A DNA stretch of 64,000 nucleotides from Micromonospora citrea (lineage in GTDB: Bacteria > Actinomycetota > Actinomycetes > Mycobacteriales > Micromonosporaceae). A model generated the notes under the pieces. That model was not told the origin of the DNA, ran no database searches, and was given only the letters and a program-made list of their open reading frames with translations. This document shows positions 17,201 to 29,922 of the stretch, piece by piece. Location: positions 2,148,501 to 2,212,500 of the forward strand of contig NZ_FMHZ01000002.1 in NCBI RefSeq assembly GCF_900090315.1, given 5' to 3'. How positions within the stretch are numbered: the stretch's first letter is position 1; every line of letters begins with the position of its first letter. A program made the position numbers and the translations under genes.

Positions 17201-20200
17201 GTCGACCCACCGCCGCATCTCGTCGGCCGGGATCGGGGCGCCGGTGTAGCTGCTGTTCCAGCTGGAGAAGTTGCTGTCCGCCGCGTCGGGGGTCTCCGGC
17301 TCGGTGTACGCCTCGTCGAAGACCCGCGCCCACTGGTGCACGGTGCCGTCGGCGTCGCCGGTCGCCGGGGGCTCGTCCGGGGCCGCCGGCGCGGCCGGCT
17401 CCGGTGGCTCCCCGGCGCGGGGCACCACGTACGCCACGAGCTGGCCCTCGTCCCCGGCGTCCCGGCGCACGGTGACCACCGCGTCCCGGACGGTGGGGTG
17501 CTCCCGCAGGGCCGCCTCGATCTCGCCGAGTTCGAAGCGGATGCCCCCGAGCTTGACCTGGAGGTCCTCGCGACCGAGGTAGGACAGGGTGCCCCCGGGC
17601 CGCCACCGGACGATGTCGCCGGTGCGGTACATCCGGGCGCCGGGGCGGTCGGTGAACGGGTCGGGGACGAACCGCTCGGCGGTCAGCGCCGGCCGGCCCT
17701 GGTAGCCCCGGGCCACCTGGATGCCGCCGATGCACAGCTCGCCGGGCACCCCGACCGGCACCGGCCGCCCGGCCGGGTCCAGCACGTAGATGCTGGTGTT
17801 GTCGACCGGCGCGCCGATCGACACGTCGGCGTTGGGCTCCTCCCCGGGCAGGCACCGGTGGGCGGTGACGTCCACGGCGGCCTCGGTCGGGCCGTAGAGG
17901 TTGTCCAGCCGCGCGGGCAGCCGCTCCTGGAGCCGGCGGACCAGGTCGCGGGGCAGCGCCTCGCCGCTGCACACCACCCGGCGCAGCCCGGTGCAGGTGG
18001 CCGAACGCGGCTCGTCGAGGAAGAGCCGGAGCATCGAGGGCACGAAGTGGACGGTGGTGATCCGCTGGTCGTTGATCAGGTCGACCAGGTAGCCGGGGTC
18101 GCGGTGCCCGTCGGGGCGGGCCATGGTGACGGTCGCGCCGACCAGCAACGGCCAGAAGAACTCCCACACCGAGACGTCGAAGCTGGCGGGCGTCTTCTGC
18201 AGCACCGCCTCCCCGGCGGTCAGCCCGAAGCGGCGCTGCATCCAGCGCAGCCGGTTCACCACCGCGCGGTGGCTGTTCATCACCCCCTTCGGCATGCCGG
18301 TCGAGCCGGAGGTGTGGATGACGTACGTCAGGTCGTCCTCGGTGACCCCGCTCGCCGGGGCCCGCTCGGACTCGTCGGCGCAGTCGTCGCGGTGCAGGTC
18401 GATCGCCGGCGGGGCGTCGGCGGGCAGCACGTCCCGCCCGCCGTCGCCGGTCAGCACGATCCGCGCGCCGCAGTCGGCGAGCAGGTACGCCAGCCGCGCG
18501 GGCGGGTGGTCCGGGTCCAGCGGCACGTAGCAGCCGCCGGCCTTGAGCACGCCCAGCAGCGCCACCAGCAGCTCGGGTGACCGGTCGAGGCAGACCGCTA
18601 CCCGGCTGTCGGGGCGTACGCCGTGCCGCCGCAGCCGGTTGGCCAGCCGGTTGGCGCGCCGGTCCAGCTCGGCGTAGGTCAGCGACCGGTCGTCGAGCCG
18701 CACGGCGACGTGCTCCGGGGTCCGCCGGACCTGCTCGGCGATCAACTCGTGCAGGACGCGCGGCGCGGGCTCCGGGGCGGCGGTGTCGTTCCACACCCGC
18801 AGGACGCGGTCGCGCTCCTCGGCGTCGACGAGTTCCAGCCGCGACAGCGGGGCGTCGGGGTCGGCGCAGACCTGGTCGAGCAGGCGCAGCAAGCTGGCCA
18901 GGATCCGCTCGACGGTGTCCCGGTCGAACAGGTCGGTCGCGTACTCCAGCCCGCCGGGCAGCGTGTCCCCGGCGTCGGCCAGCGACAGCCACAGGTCGAA
19001 CTTCGCCGACCCGGTGTCGCCCTCGACGAGCCCGACGAGCTGGGTGTCGGCGGTCAGGTCGACCCGGGGCGGCGGGGTGTTGTTCAGCGCCAGCATCACC
19101 TGGAACACCGGGTTGTGGCTGGTGCTGCGCTCGGGTTGCAGCTCGTCGACGAGCTTCTCGAACGGCAGGTCCTGGTGGGCGAAGTCGGCCGACACGTCGG
19201 CGCCGACCCGGGCCAGCAACTGCCGGAACGTCGGGTCGCCGGTCACCGTGGTGCGCAGCGCGAGGGTGTTGGCGAAGAAGCCGAACAGGTCCTCCAGCTC
19301 GGGCCGGTTGCGGTTGGCCACCGGCGTGCCGACGACCACGTCGGGCTGCCCCGACCAGCGGGAGAGCACGACCGTGAAGGCGGCGAGCAGCACCATGAAC
19401 AGGGTGCTGTCGGTGCCGGCGCACAGCGCGCGCAGCCGCCCGGTGAGCCGCTCGTCGACGGTGAACCGGAGGGTGTCGCCGCGGAAGCTCTGCACGGTGG
19501 GCCGGGGCCGGTCGGTCGGCAGCTCCAGCAGCGCGGGGATGCCGTCGAGGCGTTCCCGCCAGTAGCGCACCTGCCGGGCCAGCGCGGGGCCGGACATCTG
19601 CGCCCGCTGCCAGACCGCGTAGTCGGCGTACTGGAGCTTCAGCTCGGGCAGCCGGGGCGTGCCGCCGGTGACCAGCGCGGAGTAGCACTCGGCCAACTCC
19701 CGGGAGAACACCCGGCCCGACCAGCCGTCGGCGATCAGGTGGCTCCAGTTGACCAGGAAGACGTGCCGCTCCGGGGCGAGCCGGAACAGCCCGAACCGGA
19801 CCAGCGGACCGACCGCCAGCACGAAGGTGCGCCGGGCCTCCTCCTGGAGGGCCTGCCGCACCCGTTCCTCGCGTTCGGCCTCGTCGAGGCCGGTCAGGTC
19901 GGTCACCGGCAGGTCGACGGTCGCCGGCGGCGAGACCACCTGCACCGGCTCGCCGTCGGCCTCCCGGATGGTGGTGCGCAGCGCCTCGTGCCGGTCGACG
20001 ATGCGCTGCACGCTGTCGCGCAGCGCCGCCACGTCCAGCGGCCCGCGCAGCTCCACCGCCATCGGCGTGTTGTACGCCGGGCTGTCCGGCACCATCCGCT
20101 CGAGGAACCACAGGCGCTGCTGGGAGAAGGACAGCGGCGCCGGGCCGTCGTCGCCCCGGCGGGGGATCTCGTCGCGGTTGCCGCGCCGCCCCCTGGACCA

Positions 20201-20275
20201 GGCCGCCAGCAGCGCCTGCTTGGCCGGGGACAACGCCTGGGCGGGGCGGGCCCCGCGCTGCTCGTCGACGGTCAT
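14249..20275 (-). CDS. Non-ribosomal peptide synthetase, C-A(nMT)-T-C*
   Basis: About 2008 residues. The first C domain has S-H-L-I-A-D-G-W near 180 (first His of HHxxxDG replaced by Ser, catalytic His kept). The A domain (core H-T-S-G-S-T-G near 655) gives pocket residues D-V-W-H-V-S-L-V-D, the standard serine code. An N-methyltransferase is inserted before the A10 motif: SAM motif V-L-E-V-G-C-G near 1037, A10 N-G-K-V near 1405. Expected building block: N-methylserine. The carrier Ser is in G-G-D-S-I-R near 1462. A second condensation-type domain occupies about 1540-1990, but its C3 motif reads S-Y-L-R-M-E-G-W near 1680, lacking both His and Asp. It faces the AT-ACP start of the next protein. 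ATGA overlap with the upstream PKS fixes the start at 20275. Confidence 0.94.
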   Translation of the reverse strand: MTVDEQRGARPAQALSPAKQALLAAWSRGRRGNRDEIPRRGDDGPAPLSFSQQRLWFLERMVPDSPAYNTPMAVELRGPLDVAALRDSVQRIVDRHEALRTTIREADGEPVQVVSPPATVDLPVTDLTGLDEAEREERVRQALQEEARRTFVLAVGPLVRFGLFRLAPERHVFLVNWSHLIADGWSGRVFSRELAECYSALVTGGTPRLPELKLQYADYAVWQRAQMSGPALARQVRYWRERLDGIPALLELPTDRPRPTVQSFRGDTLRFTVDERLTGRLRALCAGTDSTLFMVLLAAFTVVLSRWSGQPDVVVGTPVANRNRPELEDLFGFFANTLALRTTVTGDPTFRQLLARVGADVSADFAHQDLPFEKLVDELQPERSTSHNPVFQVMLALNNTPPPRVDLTADTQLVGLVEGDTGSAKFDLWLSLADAGDTLPGGLEYATDLFDRDTVERILASLLRLLDQVCADPDAPLSRLELVDAEERDRVLRVWNDTAAPEPAPRVLHELIAEQVRRTPEHVAVRLDDRSLTYAELDRRANRLANRLRRHGVRPDSRVAVCLDRSPELLVALLGVLKAGGCYVPLDPDHPPARLAYLLADCGARIVLTGDGGRDVLPADAPPAIDLHRDDCADESERAPASGVTEDDLTYVIHTSGSTGMPKGVMNSHRAVVNRLRWMQRRFGLTAGEAVLQKTPASFDVSVWEFFWPLLVGATVTMARPDGHRDPGYLVDLINDQRITTVHFVPSMLRLFLDEPRSATCTGLRRVVCSGEALPRDLVRRLQERLPARLDNLYGPTEAAVDVTAHRCLPGEEPNADVSIGAPVDNTSIYVLDPAGRPVPVGVPGELCIGGIQVARGYQGRPALTAERFVPDPFTDRPGARMYRTGDIVRWRPGGTLSYLGREDLQVKLGGIRFELGEIEAALREHPTVRDAVVTVRRDAGDEGQLVAYVVPRAGEPPEPAAPAAPDEPPATGDADGTVHQWARVFDEAYTEPETPDAADSNFSSWNSSYTGAPIPADEMRRWVDETVSLALATPPGRVLEVGCGLGLLLLRIAPHAVSYHGTDISRFALGQVRAEVRARGLAGVTLDERAAHELADLPAGSFDTVLLNSVVQYFPDADYLRRVLAQALRLVAPGGRVIVGDVRSLPLLADFHRSVELHRAGPDDDPAVVLARAAARTWQEEELALDPALFTALGETVPGVAAVQVRLKPGGYDNELSRFRYDVVVHVAADPAPDGPAGPEPAVDPLGWDGDLAGRLRERLREEPAVAVTGTPNDRLREIAVLRAGAGACRTVGELRARVEREPAGVDPDALYRLADELGVRVVVAPSPADPTRMDALFHRADVRPSWPPAPPTRAGAPANWPRQARLMGELGPRWRAHLKDRIPRYAVPAVFVPVPDIPLSLNGKVAWSDLPAPPPAAARDRGAHVAPADGTERLVADIWASVLGLERVSATANYFELGGDSIRGIRVMARANQAGLPLVPRDLFAHPTVAELAAVADARLAEGGVADGPADDAAEPPADWGLSERDRARRERLLADPDVTEVFPLAPYQAHMLRRLVADPRPGEYLVQRVDTLRGPIDVDLLRRCWAGLARRYALLRTMFVWTDLDEPLQVVRRDVELPSRYEDWTGLTAAEQDAELARFLREDQAVGCGPDDPAGIRLFLGKVDEDAYRTVFSFSYLRMEGWSLSVFLSDVIGEYHRLLAGETPQAGTDVPFSRYVGWLRRRGVPADTPGFWRDLFADGWSPTPLAASAPGNRPGAQRGYARQHLHVDAGVTEALRDTAQRLRMPPNTLVQAAWAVLLARYAGRGEATLGVFFNGRPADLPGVEDLTGPTMNVLPMRVRLPGPDRPVVDLLSHVMTVGADAAHHQYVAPERVAAWAGWPADRPMFDAYLVFQNLDPNLFGSTERIPTFFSRMAEPFRLDVMPGVELGLILSYHRDLLTDEAAGRVLDDLVATLAAITADPHRPVAEALRPPARPAAAKVLLVEGELAGHQIKDTPLPVPAAVEPR

Positions 20276-23200
20276 CGCGCGGCTCCGTCCGACTCGCCGC
20301 CGACCGCCGGCCCGGGGCCGCCCCCCGCCGCCACGGGGCCGCCGTCGACCGCCGGCCCGGGGCCGCCGTCGCTCGCGGCGGCGCCGCCGTCCGCGCCGTC
20401 CGCGCCGGACGCGCCGTCCTGGAGGGCGCGGATGATGGTGGCCTGGGCGGCGATGGTGTGCGCCTTGAACAGCTCCTCCAGCGGCAGGTCCACCGCGAAG
20501 CGTTCCCGCAGCCGGGTGACCAGGCGGGTGGTCAGCAGGGAGCTGCCGCCGAGGGCGAAGAAGTTGTCGTGCACGCCGACGGTCTCGAAGCCGAGCAGCT
20601 CCCGCCAGGCGGCGGCGATCGACTCCTCCAAGTCGTCGCGGGGCGCCACGTACTCCGTGGTCAGGTGGGGGCGCTTGTGCAGGGTGCTGCCGAGGTCCAC
20701 GTCGAGGCTGGTCGGGCCGGCGTCGACCGGCTCCGGCACCCGGCGCGGCGCCACCGAGTCGTCCTGCACCGGGACGGGGCCGTCCTCCGGCGCGTCGATC
20801 CAGTAGCGGCGGCGCTCGAACGGGTAGGTCGGCAGGGACACCCGCCGGCAGGGCTGGCCGGCCGCGAAGGACTCCCAGTCGACGTCCACCCCGGACTCCC
20901 AGAGCCGGGCCAGCGTCGCCAGCAGGAACGCCTGGTCCGGCTGCGAGTCGCGGGGGTGCCGGATCGACGGCAGGACCGGCGGGGCGGCGCCGTCGCCGTT
21001 GGCCCCCACCAGCGCGCCGAGCACCGTGCCGGGGCCGACCTCGACCAGCGTCCGGTCGGTGGCGCCGGCGAGCAGGGTGCGCACCCCGTCGCCGAAGCGG
21101 ACGGTGCCCCGCAGTTGCCGCACCCAGTAGTCGGGGTCGGTGGCCTCGGCCGGGGTGATCCAGGTGCCGGTGACGTTCGAGACGTACGCCAGCGTCGGCT
21201 CGCGCAGGGTGAGGCCGGCGACGTGGGCGCGGAACTCGTCGAGCACCGGCTCCATGGCCACCGAGTGGCCGAGGGTCCGCACGTGCAGCCGGCGGAAGTC
21301 CACCCCGTCGGCGGCGAGCCGGTCGGCCAGCTCCTGCACGGGCTCGACCAGGCCGGAGACGGTGCACTGGCCGGGGGCGTTCACCGCGGCGATGGAGAGT
21401 TCCGGCCCCAGCCGGGCGGCGAGTTCCTCCTCCGGCAGCGACACGGCGAGCATGGCGCCGCCGGGCAGGCGGTCGATGAGCTGGCCGCGCAGGGCGACGG
21501 TGTCGATCGCGTCGGCGAGGTCGAAGACGCCGGCCAGGCAGGCGGCCACATACTCGCCGCCGCTGTGGCCGAGCATCGCCTCCGGGCGCACGCCCCACGA
21601 CTCCCACAGCCTGGCCAGCGCGTACTCGACGGCGAACAGGGCGGTGGTCACCCCGGCGGAGGTGCCGAGGAACTCCTGCACGGCCCGGTCGCCGTCGGGC
21701 GCGCGGACCACGTCGCGCAGGTCGTAGCCGAGCCGGGCGGCGGCCAGGTCGGCGCAGCGGTCCAGATGCTCGGCGAAGACCGGCTCGTCGGCGTAGAGCT
21801 GGCGGCCCATGCCGACGTACTGGCTGCCGCCGCCGGGGAAGAGGAAGGCGACCCTGCGGCCGGGGCGGAAGTCGACGGCCGCGCCCGGCGGCGTGCTCAG
21901 CGCCGCGGCGGCCTGGGTGGCGTCACGACACACCACCGCCCGCCGACGCTCGAAATGCCGCCGACCCACCTGCAACGTGTACGCCACATCCGCCAAACCC
22001 ACCCCACCCGAAGCCAACACCCCACCAACCCGACGCCCCACCTCCACCAGAGCCGACGGCGTCCGCCCCGACACCACCACCACCTGCCAACCCCGCACCC
22101 CACCGCCAACCGAACTCACCGCAGGCGGCTGCTCCAACACCACATGCGCATTCGTCCCACCAACCCCCAACGCCGACACACCAGCCCGCCGCACCCCCAC
22201 CAAAGGCCACGACACCAACTCACCATTCACAAAAAACGGAGACGACTCCAACGCCAACTTCGGATTCGCCTCACGAAAATGCACCGTCGGCGGCACCACA
22301 CCCTCCCGCACCGCCAACACCGCCTTCACAAAACCCGCCACCCCCGCCGCCGCATCCAAATGCCCCACATTCGTCTTCACCGACCCCAACGCACAAAACC
22401 CCACCCCATCCGCATCCACCCGAAACGCCCGCGTCAACCCCGCAACCTCAATCGGATCCCCCAACGGCGTCCCCGTCCCATGCGCCTCCACAAAACCCAC
22501 CGACGACGCCGACACCCCCGCCACCGCCAACGCATCCGCCACCACCTGCGCCTGACCCACCGCCGACGGCGCCGTAAAACCCGCCTTACCACCACCGTCG
22601 TTGTTCACCGCCGAACCCCGCACCACCGCATGCACCACATCCCCCGCCGCCACCGCATCGACCAACCGCCGCAACACCACGACACCCACGCCGCTGCCGC
22701 CGACGATCCCGCTCGCGTTGCGGTCGAACGCGCGGCAGTGGCCGTCCGGGGACAGGCCGGTGCCCTCGCGGTACACGTGGCCGACGTTCTCCGGGATCTT
22801 CACCCCGACGCCGCCGGCCAGCGCCATGTCGCACTCCCCGGCCAGCAGCGACTGGCACGCCTGGTGGATCGCCACCAGCCCGGTCGAGCACGCCGTCTGG
22901 ATGGTCATCGCCGGCCCGTGCAGGTCCAGCTTGTACGCCACCCGGGTGGCCAGGAAGTCGTCGTTGGAGCTGATCATCATGGGCAGGTAGTCCAGGTAGA
23001 ACGCCTGCGCCAGCGCGGGATTGCGCATGATGTTGTAGAGCGAGTACGTGTTCATGGACTGGCCGGCGTAGACGCCGATGCGGCCCGGGAAACGCGCCGG
23101 GTCGTACGCGGCGTCCTCCAGCGCCTCCCACGCGCACTCCAGGAACAGCCGGTGCTGCGGATCCGTCATCTCCGCCTCGTGGGCGTTGAACCCGAAGAAC

Positions 23201-23458
23201 TCCGCGTCGAACAACTCCACGCCGTCCAACCGCGCCTTCGCCGGCACGTAACTCGGATGCGAGTACACCGACTCCGGCACCCCCGCCGCCGCCAACTCCT
23301 CCGGCGAGAAGAACGTCACCGACTCCACCCCGGCACACAGATTCCGCCAGAACTCCGCGACGTTCGACGCCCCCGGGAAACGACCCGCCAGGCCGACCAC
23401 CGCCAGGGCGTTCTCCAGTTCCTCGGGCAGTTCCGCGGTGGTGGTGCCCGGGTTGGTC

Positions 23459-23481
<23 letters not shown>
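20272..23481 (-). CDS. Type I polyketide synthase, KS-AT-T module
   Basis: Minimal extension module, about 1069 residues. The KS has A-L-A-V-V-G-L-A-G near 27, active Cys in T-A-C-S-T-G near 197, H-G-T-G-T-P-L-G-D near 334 and N-V-G-H-L near 370. The AT has GHSGGE near 640; at the usual HAFH/YASH position it reads T-L-G-H near 740, keeping the catalytic His but giving no standard extender prediction. The carrier is PCP-like (G-G-S-S-L-L near 980), followed by a Gly/Ala/Asp/Pro-rich tail of about 55 residues that may be a docking linker. No KR, DH or ER: the beta-keto group should stay unless reduced in trans. The start ATG at 23481 overlaps the NRPS upstream by 23 nt. Positions 21905-22683 are nearly identical to the other KS-AT-T gene. 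Confidence 0.95.
21905..22683. repeat. Gene-conversion tract, copy 1 (779 bp, shared with 28391-29169)
   Basis: Line-by-line comparison with 28391-29169 shows a single difference (A at 22204, C at 28690). The tract covers the C-terminal half of the KS and the start of the KS-AT linker. On the coding strand its third codon positions are mostly G or T, unlike the C/G-ending codons on either side, so the tract looks foreign to both modules. Flanking KS sequence differs clearly at about 22684-23080. Confidence 0.9.
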
Positions 23482-26766
<3,285 letters not shown>

Positions 26767-26770
<4 letters not shown>

Positions 26771-29700
26771 CGCCCCGCCTCCGCCGGATCCGTCCCGCCC
26801 GCCAGCCGTCCAGCCTCGGAGTCGCAGGGCGCGTCCCGGTCCGTCCCGCCCGCCAGCCGTTCCGCGTCGGAGTCGGCGAGCGGCTCGCGGTCCGTCTCGC
26901 CCATCAGCCGTTCCGCGTCGGCGTCGGAGAGCCCCTCCAGCTCGGCCAGGAGCCGGTCCTGGAGCAGGTCGGCCTGCTGGGCGACGGTGCGCCGGGCGAA
27001 GGCCTCCGCGACGGTGATCGGCACCTGGAAGGTGTCCTGGAGGCGGGCGACCAGCCGGCCGGTCAGCAGCGAGTCCCCGCCCAGCAGCAGGAAGTCGTCG
27101 AAGACGCCGATCTCCCGGTAGCCGAGCAGTTCGCGCCACGCCTGCGCGACGGTCTCCTCGATGTCGGTGCGCGGTGGTTCGTACTCCGTGGGCAGGTCGG
27201 GCCGGTCGTGCTTCGGGCCGGCCGCGGCCGGCGCCTCCTGCGGGGCGGGCGCCGACCCGTTGAGCAGGCTGTAGCGGCGACGCTCGAACGGGTAGGTCGG
27301 CAGGGGCACCCGGCGCCGCTGCTCACCGGCGGAGAAGGCGGCCCAGTCGATCGCCGCGCCGGCCAGCCAGAGCCGGGCCAGCGCGCCGAGCAGCGTCTCG
27401 TTCTCGTCCTGCTCGGGCGAGGCGGGCAGGGAGGCCACGATGGACGTGGTGGTCTCGGCGCCGGCCGCCCGGCTCATCGCCAGGGCCATGGTGCCGAGGG
27501 CGTGCCCCGGCCCGACCTCCAGGAAGGCGGCGTCCGGGAGGGCGGCGGCGGTGCGCAGGTTGTCGCCGAATCGGACGGTGGCCCGCAGGTGGCGCACCCA
27601 GTAGCCGGGGTCGGTGGCCTCGGCCGCGGTGAGCCAGCCGCCCGTGACGTTGGAGCCGACCCGCGCCTGCGGGGGCCGCAGCGCGACGGTGGCCATGTGC
27701 GCCGCGAACTCGCCCAGCAGCGGGTCGAGCATCCGGGTGTGCGCGGCCTGGCGTACCCGCACCAGCTTGGCGCGGACCCCGTCGGCGTCCAGCGCGGCCC
27801 GGGCCGCCTCGACGGCGGCGGCCGGTCCGGAGAGCACGGTCTGCTCGGGCCCGTTGACGGCCGCGACGTCGAGGTCGTCGCCCGCGTACCGAGCGGCGTC
27901 GGGCTCGGCGAGGTTGACCGCGAGCATGGCGCCCTCGGGCAGCCGGTCGATGAGCTGGCCGCGCAGGGCGACGGTGTCGATCGCGTCGGCGAGGTCGAAG
28001 ACGCCGGCCAGGCAGGCGGCCACGTACTCGCCGCTGCTGTGGCCGAGCATCGCCTCCGGGCGCACGCCCCACGACTCCCACAGCCTGGCCAGCGCGTACT
28101 CGACGGCGAACAGGGCGGTCAGCCGGCCCGCGGTGGTGTCGAGGATCTCGGCCGCGCGGGGGTCGCCGTCGGCGGCGAGCACCGCGTCGCGCAGGTCGTA
28201 GCCGAGCCGGGCGGCGGCCAGGTCGGCGCAGCGGTCCAGGTGCTCGGCGAAGACCGGCTCGTCGGCGTAGAGCTGGCGGCCCATGCCGACGTACTGGCTG
28301 CCGCCGCCGGGGAAGAGGAACACCAGGGCGGGTGGAAGGTCGCCGGCCCGGCCGGTCAGCAGCCGTTCCGGGTCCGCCCCGGTCAGGGCAGCGGCGGCCT
28401 GGGTGGCGTCACGACACACCACCGCCCGCCGACGCTCGAAATGCCGCCGACCCACCTGCAACGTGTACGCCACATCCGCCAAACCCACCCCACCCGAAGC
28501 CAACACCCCACCAACCCGACGCCCCACCTCCACCAGAGCCGACGGCGTCCGCCCCGACACCACCACCACCTGCCAACCCCGCACCCCACCGCCAACCGAA
28601 CTCACCGCAGGCGGCTGCTCCAACACCACATGCGCATTCGTCCCACCAACCCCCAACGCCGACACACCAGCCCGCCGCACCCCCACCAACGGCCACGACA
28701 CCAACTCACCATTCACAAAAAACGGAGACGACTCCAACGCCAACTTCGGATTCGCCTCACGAAAATGCACCGTCGGCGGCACCACACCCTCCCGCACCGC
28801 CAACACCGCCTTCACAAAACCCGCCACCCCCGCCGCCGCATCCAAATGCCCCACATTCGTCTTCACCGACCCCAACGCACAAAACCCCACCCCATCCGCA
28901 TCCACCCGAAACGCCCGCGTCAACCCCGCAACCTCAATCGGATCCCCCAACGGCGTCCCCGTCCCATGCGCCTCCACAAAACCCACCGACGACGCCGACA
29001 CCCCCGCCACCGCCAACGCATCCGCCACCACCTGCGCCTGACCCACCGCCGACGGCGCCGTAAAACCCGCCTTACCACCACCGTCGTTGTTCACCGCCGA
29101 ACCCCGCACCACCGCATGCACCACATCCCCCGCCGCCACCGCATCGACCAACCGCCGCAACACCACGACGGCCAGTCCGCTGCCGTTGACGGTGCCGGCG
29201 GCCGCCCGGTCGAAGGCGCGGCAGTGGCCGTCCGGGGAGAGGGCCATGCCGTCCTGGTGGCGGTAGCCCTCGGCGTCCTCGGCCCGGACGCCGACGCCGC
29301 CGGCCAGCGCCATGTCGCACTCCCCGGCCAGCAGGGCCTGGCACGCCTGGTGGATCGCCACCAGCGACGTCGAGCAGGCCGACTGGACCGTCATCGCCGG
29401 GCCGCGCAGGTCGAACTTGTACGCCACCCGGGTGGCGAGGAAGTCCTTCTCGTTGGCCATGAGCGCGCTCATGTCGGAGATCAGGGTCGGGTCGGCGGCC
29501 ACCGCGCGGAGCAGATAGGAATTGACCGAGCTGCCGGCGTAGACGCCGATCCGGCCCGGGAAACGCGCCGGGTCGTACGCGGCATCCTCCAGCGCCTCCC
29601 ACGCGCACTCCAGGAACAGCCGGTGCTGCGGATCCGTCAACTCCGCCTCGTGGGCGCTGAACCCGAAGAACTCCGCGTCGAACAACTCCACGCCGTCCAA

Positions 29701-29922
29701 CCGCGCCTTCGCCGGCACGTAACTCGGATGCGAGTACACCGACTCCGGCACCCCCGCCGCCGCCAACTCCTCCGGCGAGAAGAACGTCACCGACTCCACC
29801 CCGGCACACAGATTCCGCCAGAACTCCGCGACGTTCGACGCCCCCGGGAAACGACCCGCCAGGCCGACCACCGCCAGGGCGTTGTCGAACTGCTCGTCGA
29901 GGTGCGCGGGCAACTCGGTCAT
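26767..29922 (-). CDS. Type I polyketide synthase, KS-AT-T module
   Basis: Minimal extension module, about 1051 residues, paralogous to the gene at 20272-23481. The KS has active Cys in S-A-C-S-T-S near 184, H-G-T-G-T-P-L near 317 and N-V-G-H-L near 350. The AT has GHSSGE near 627; the HAFH-equivalent reads Q-A-A-H near 726, so the catalytic His is kept but extender choice is unclear. The carrier has G-G-D-S-L-L-T near 947. The C-terminal tail contains L-S-D-A-D-A-E-R-L followed by further 17-residue repeats, a likely docking element for the next NRPS. No reductive domains. Start in an ATGA overlap with the preceding NRPS. 28391-29169 is shared almost base for base with the other KS-AT-T gene, as are shorter blocks in the KS start and AT. 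Confidence 0.95.
26789..26941 (-). repeat. Three 51-bp tandem repeats in the C-terminal tail of the PKS
   Basis: Imperfect direct repeats with period 51 bp start at 26789, 26840 and 26891. They keep the reading frame and encode three copies of a 17-residue motif of the type D-S/A-D/E-A-E/G-R-L-x-G-x-T-D. The most upstream copy in coding direction resembles the L-S-D-x-E-A-x-x-L docking helix found at the C terminus of many NRPS/PKS proteins. Confidence 0.75.
28391..29169. repeat. Gene-conversion tract, copy 2 (779 bp, shared with 21905-22683)
   Basis: Second copy of the tract at 21905-22683, 6486 bp away, in the same orientation and the same position within the module; one base differs. The G/T-rich third codon positions end abruptly at both borders. 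Additional near-identical blocks occur outside it, for example 29550-29880 against about 23070-23415 and 27950-28130 against about 21470-21650, separated by clearly diverged stretches, giving a mosaic. Confidence 0.9.

Noticed and set aside
14300..18580. Plus-strand frame of about 1400 codons opposite the N-methylserine NRPS
   Set aside because: Shadow frame; the opposing NRPS has all expected motifs.
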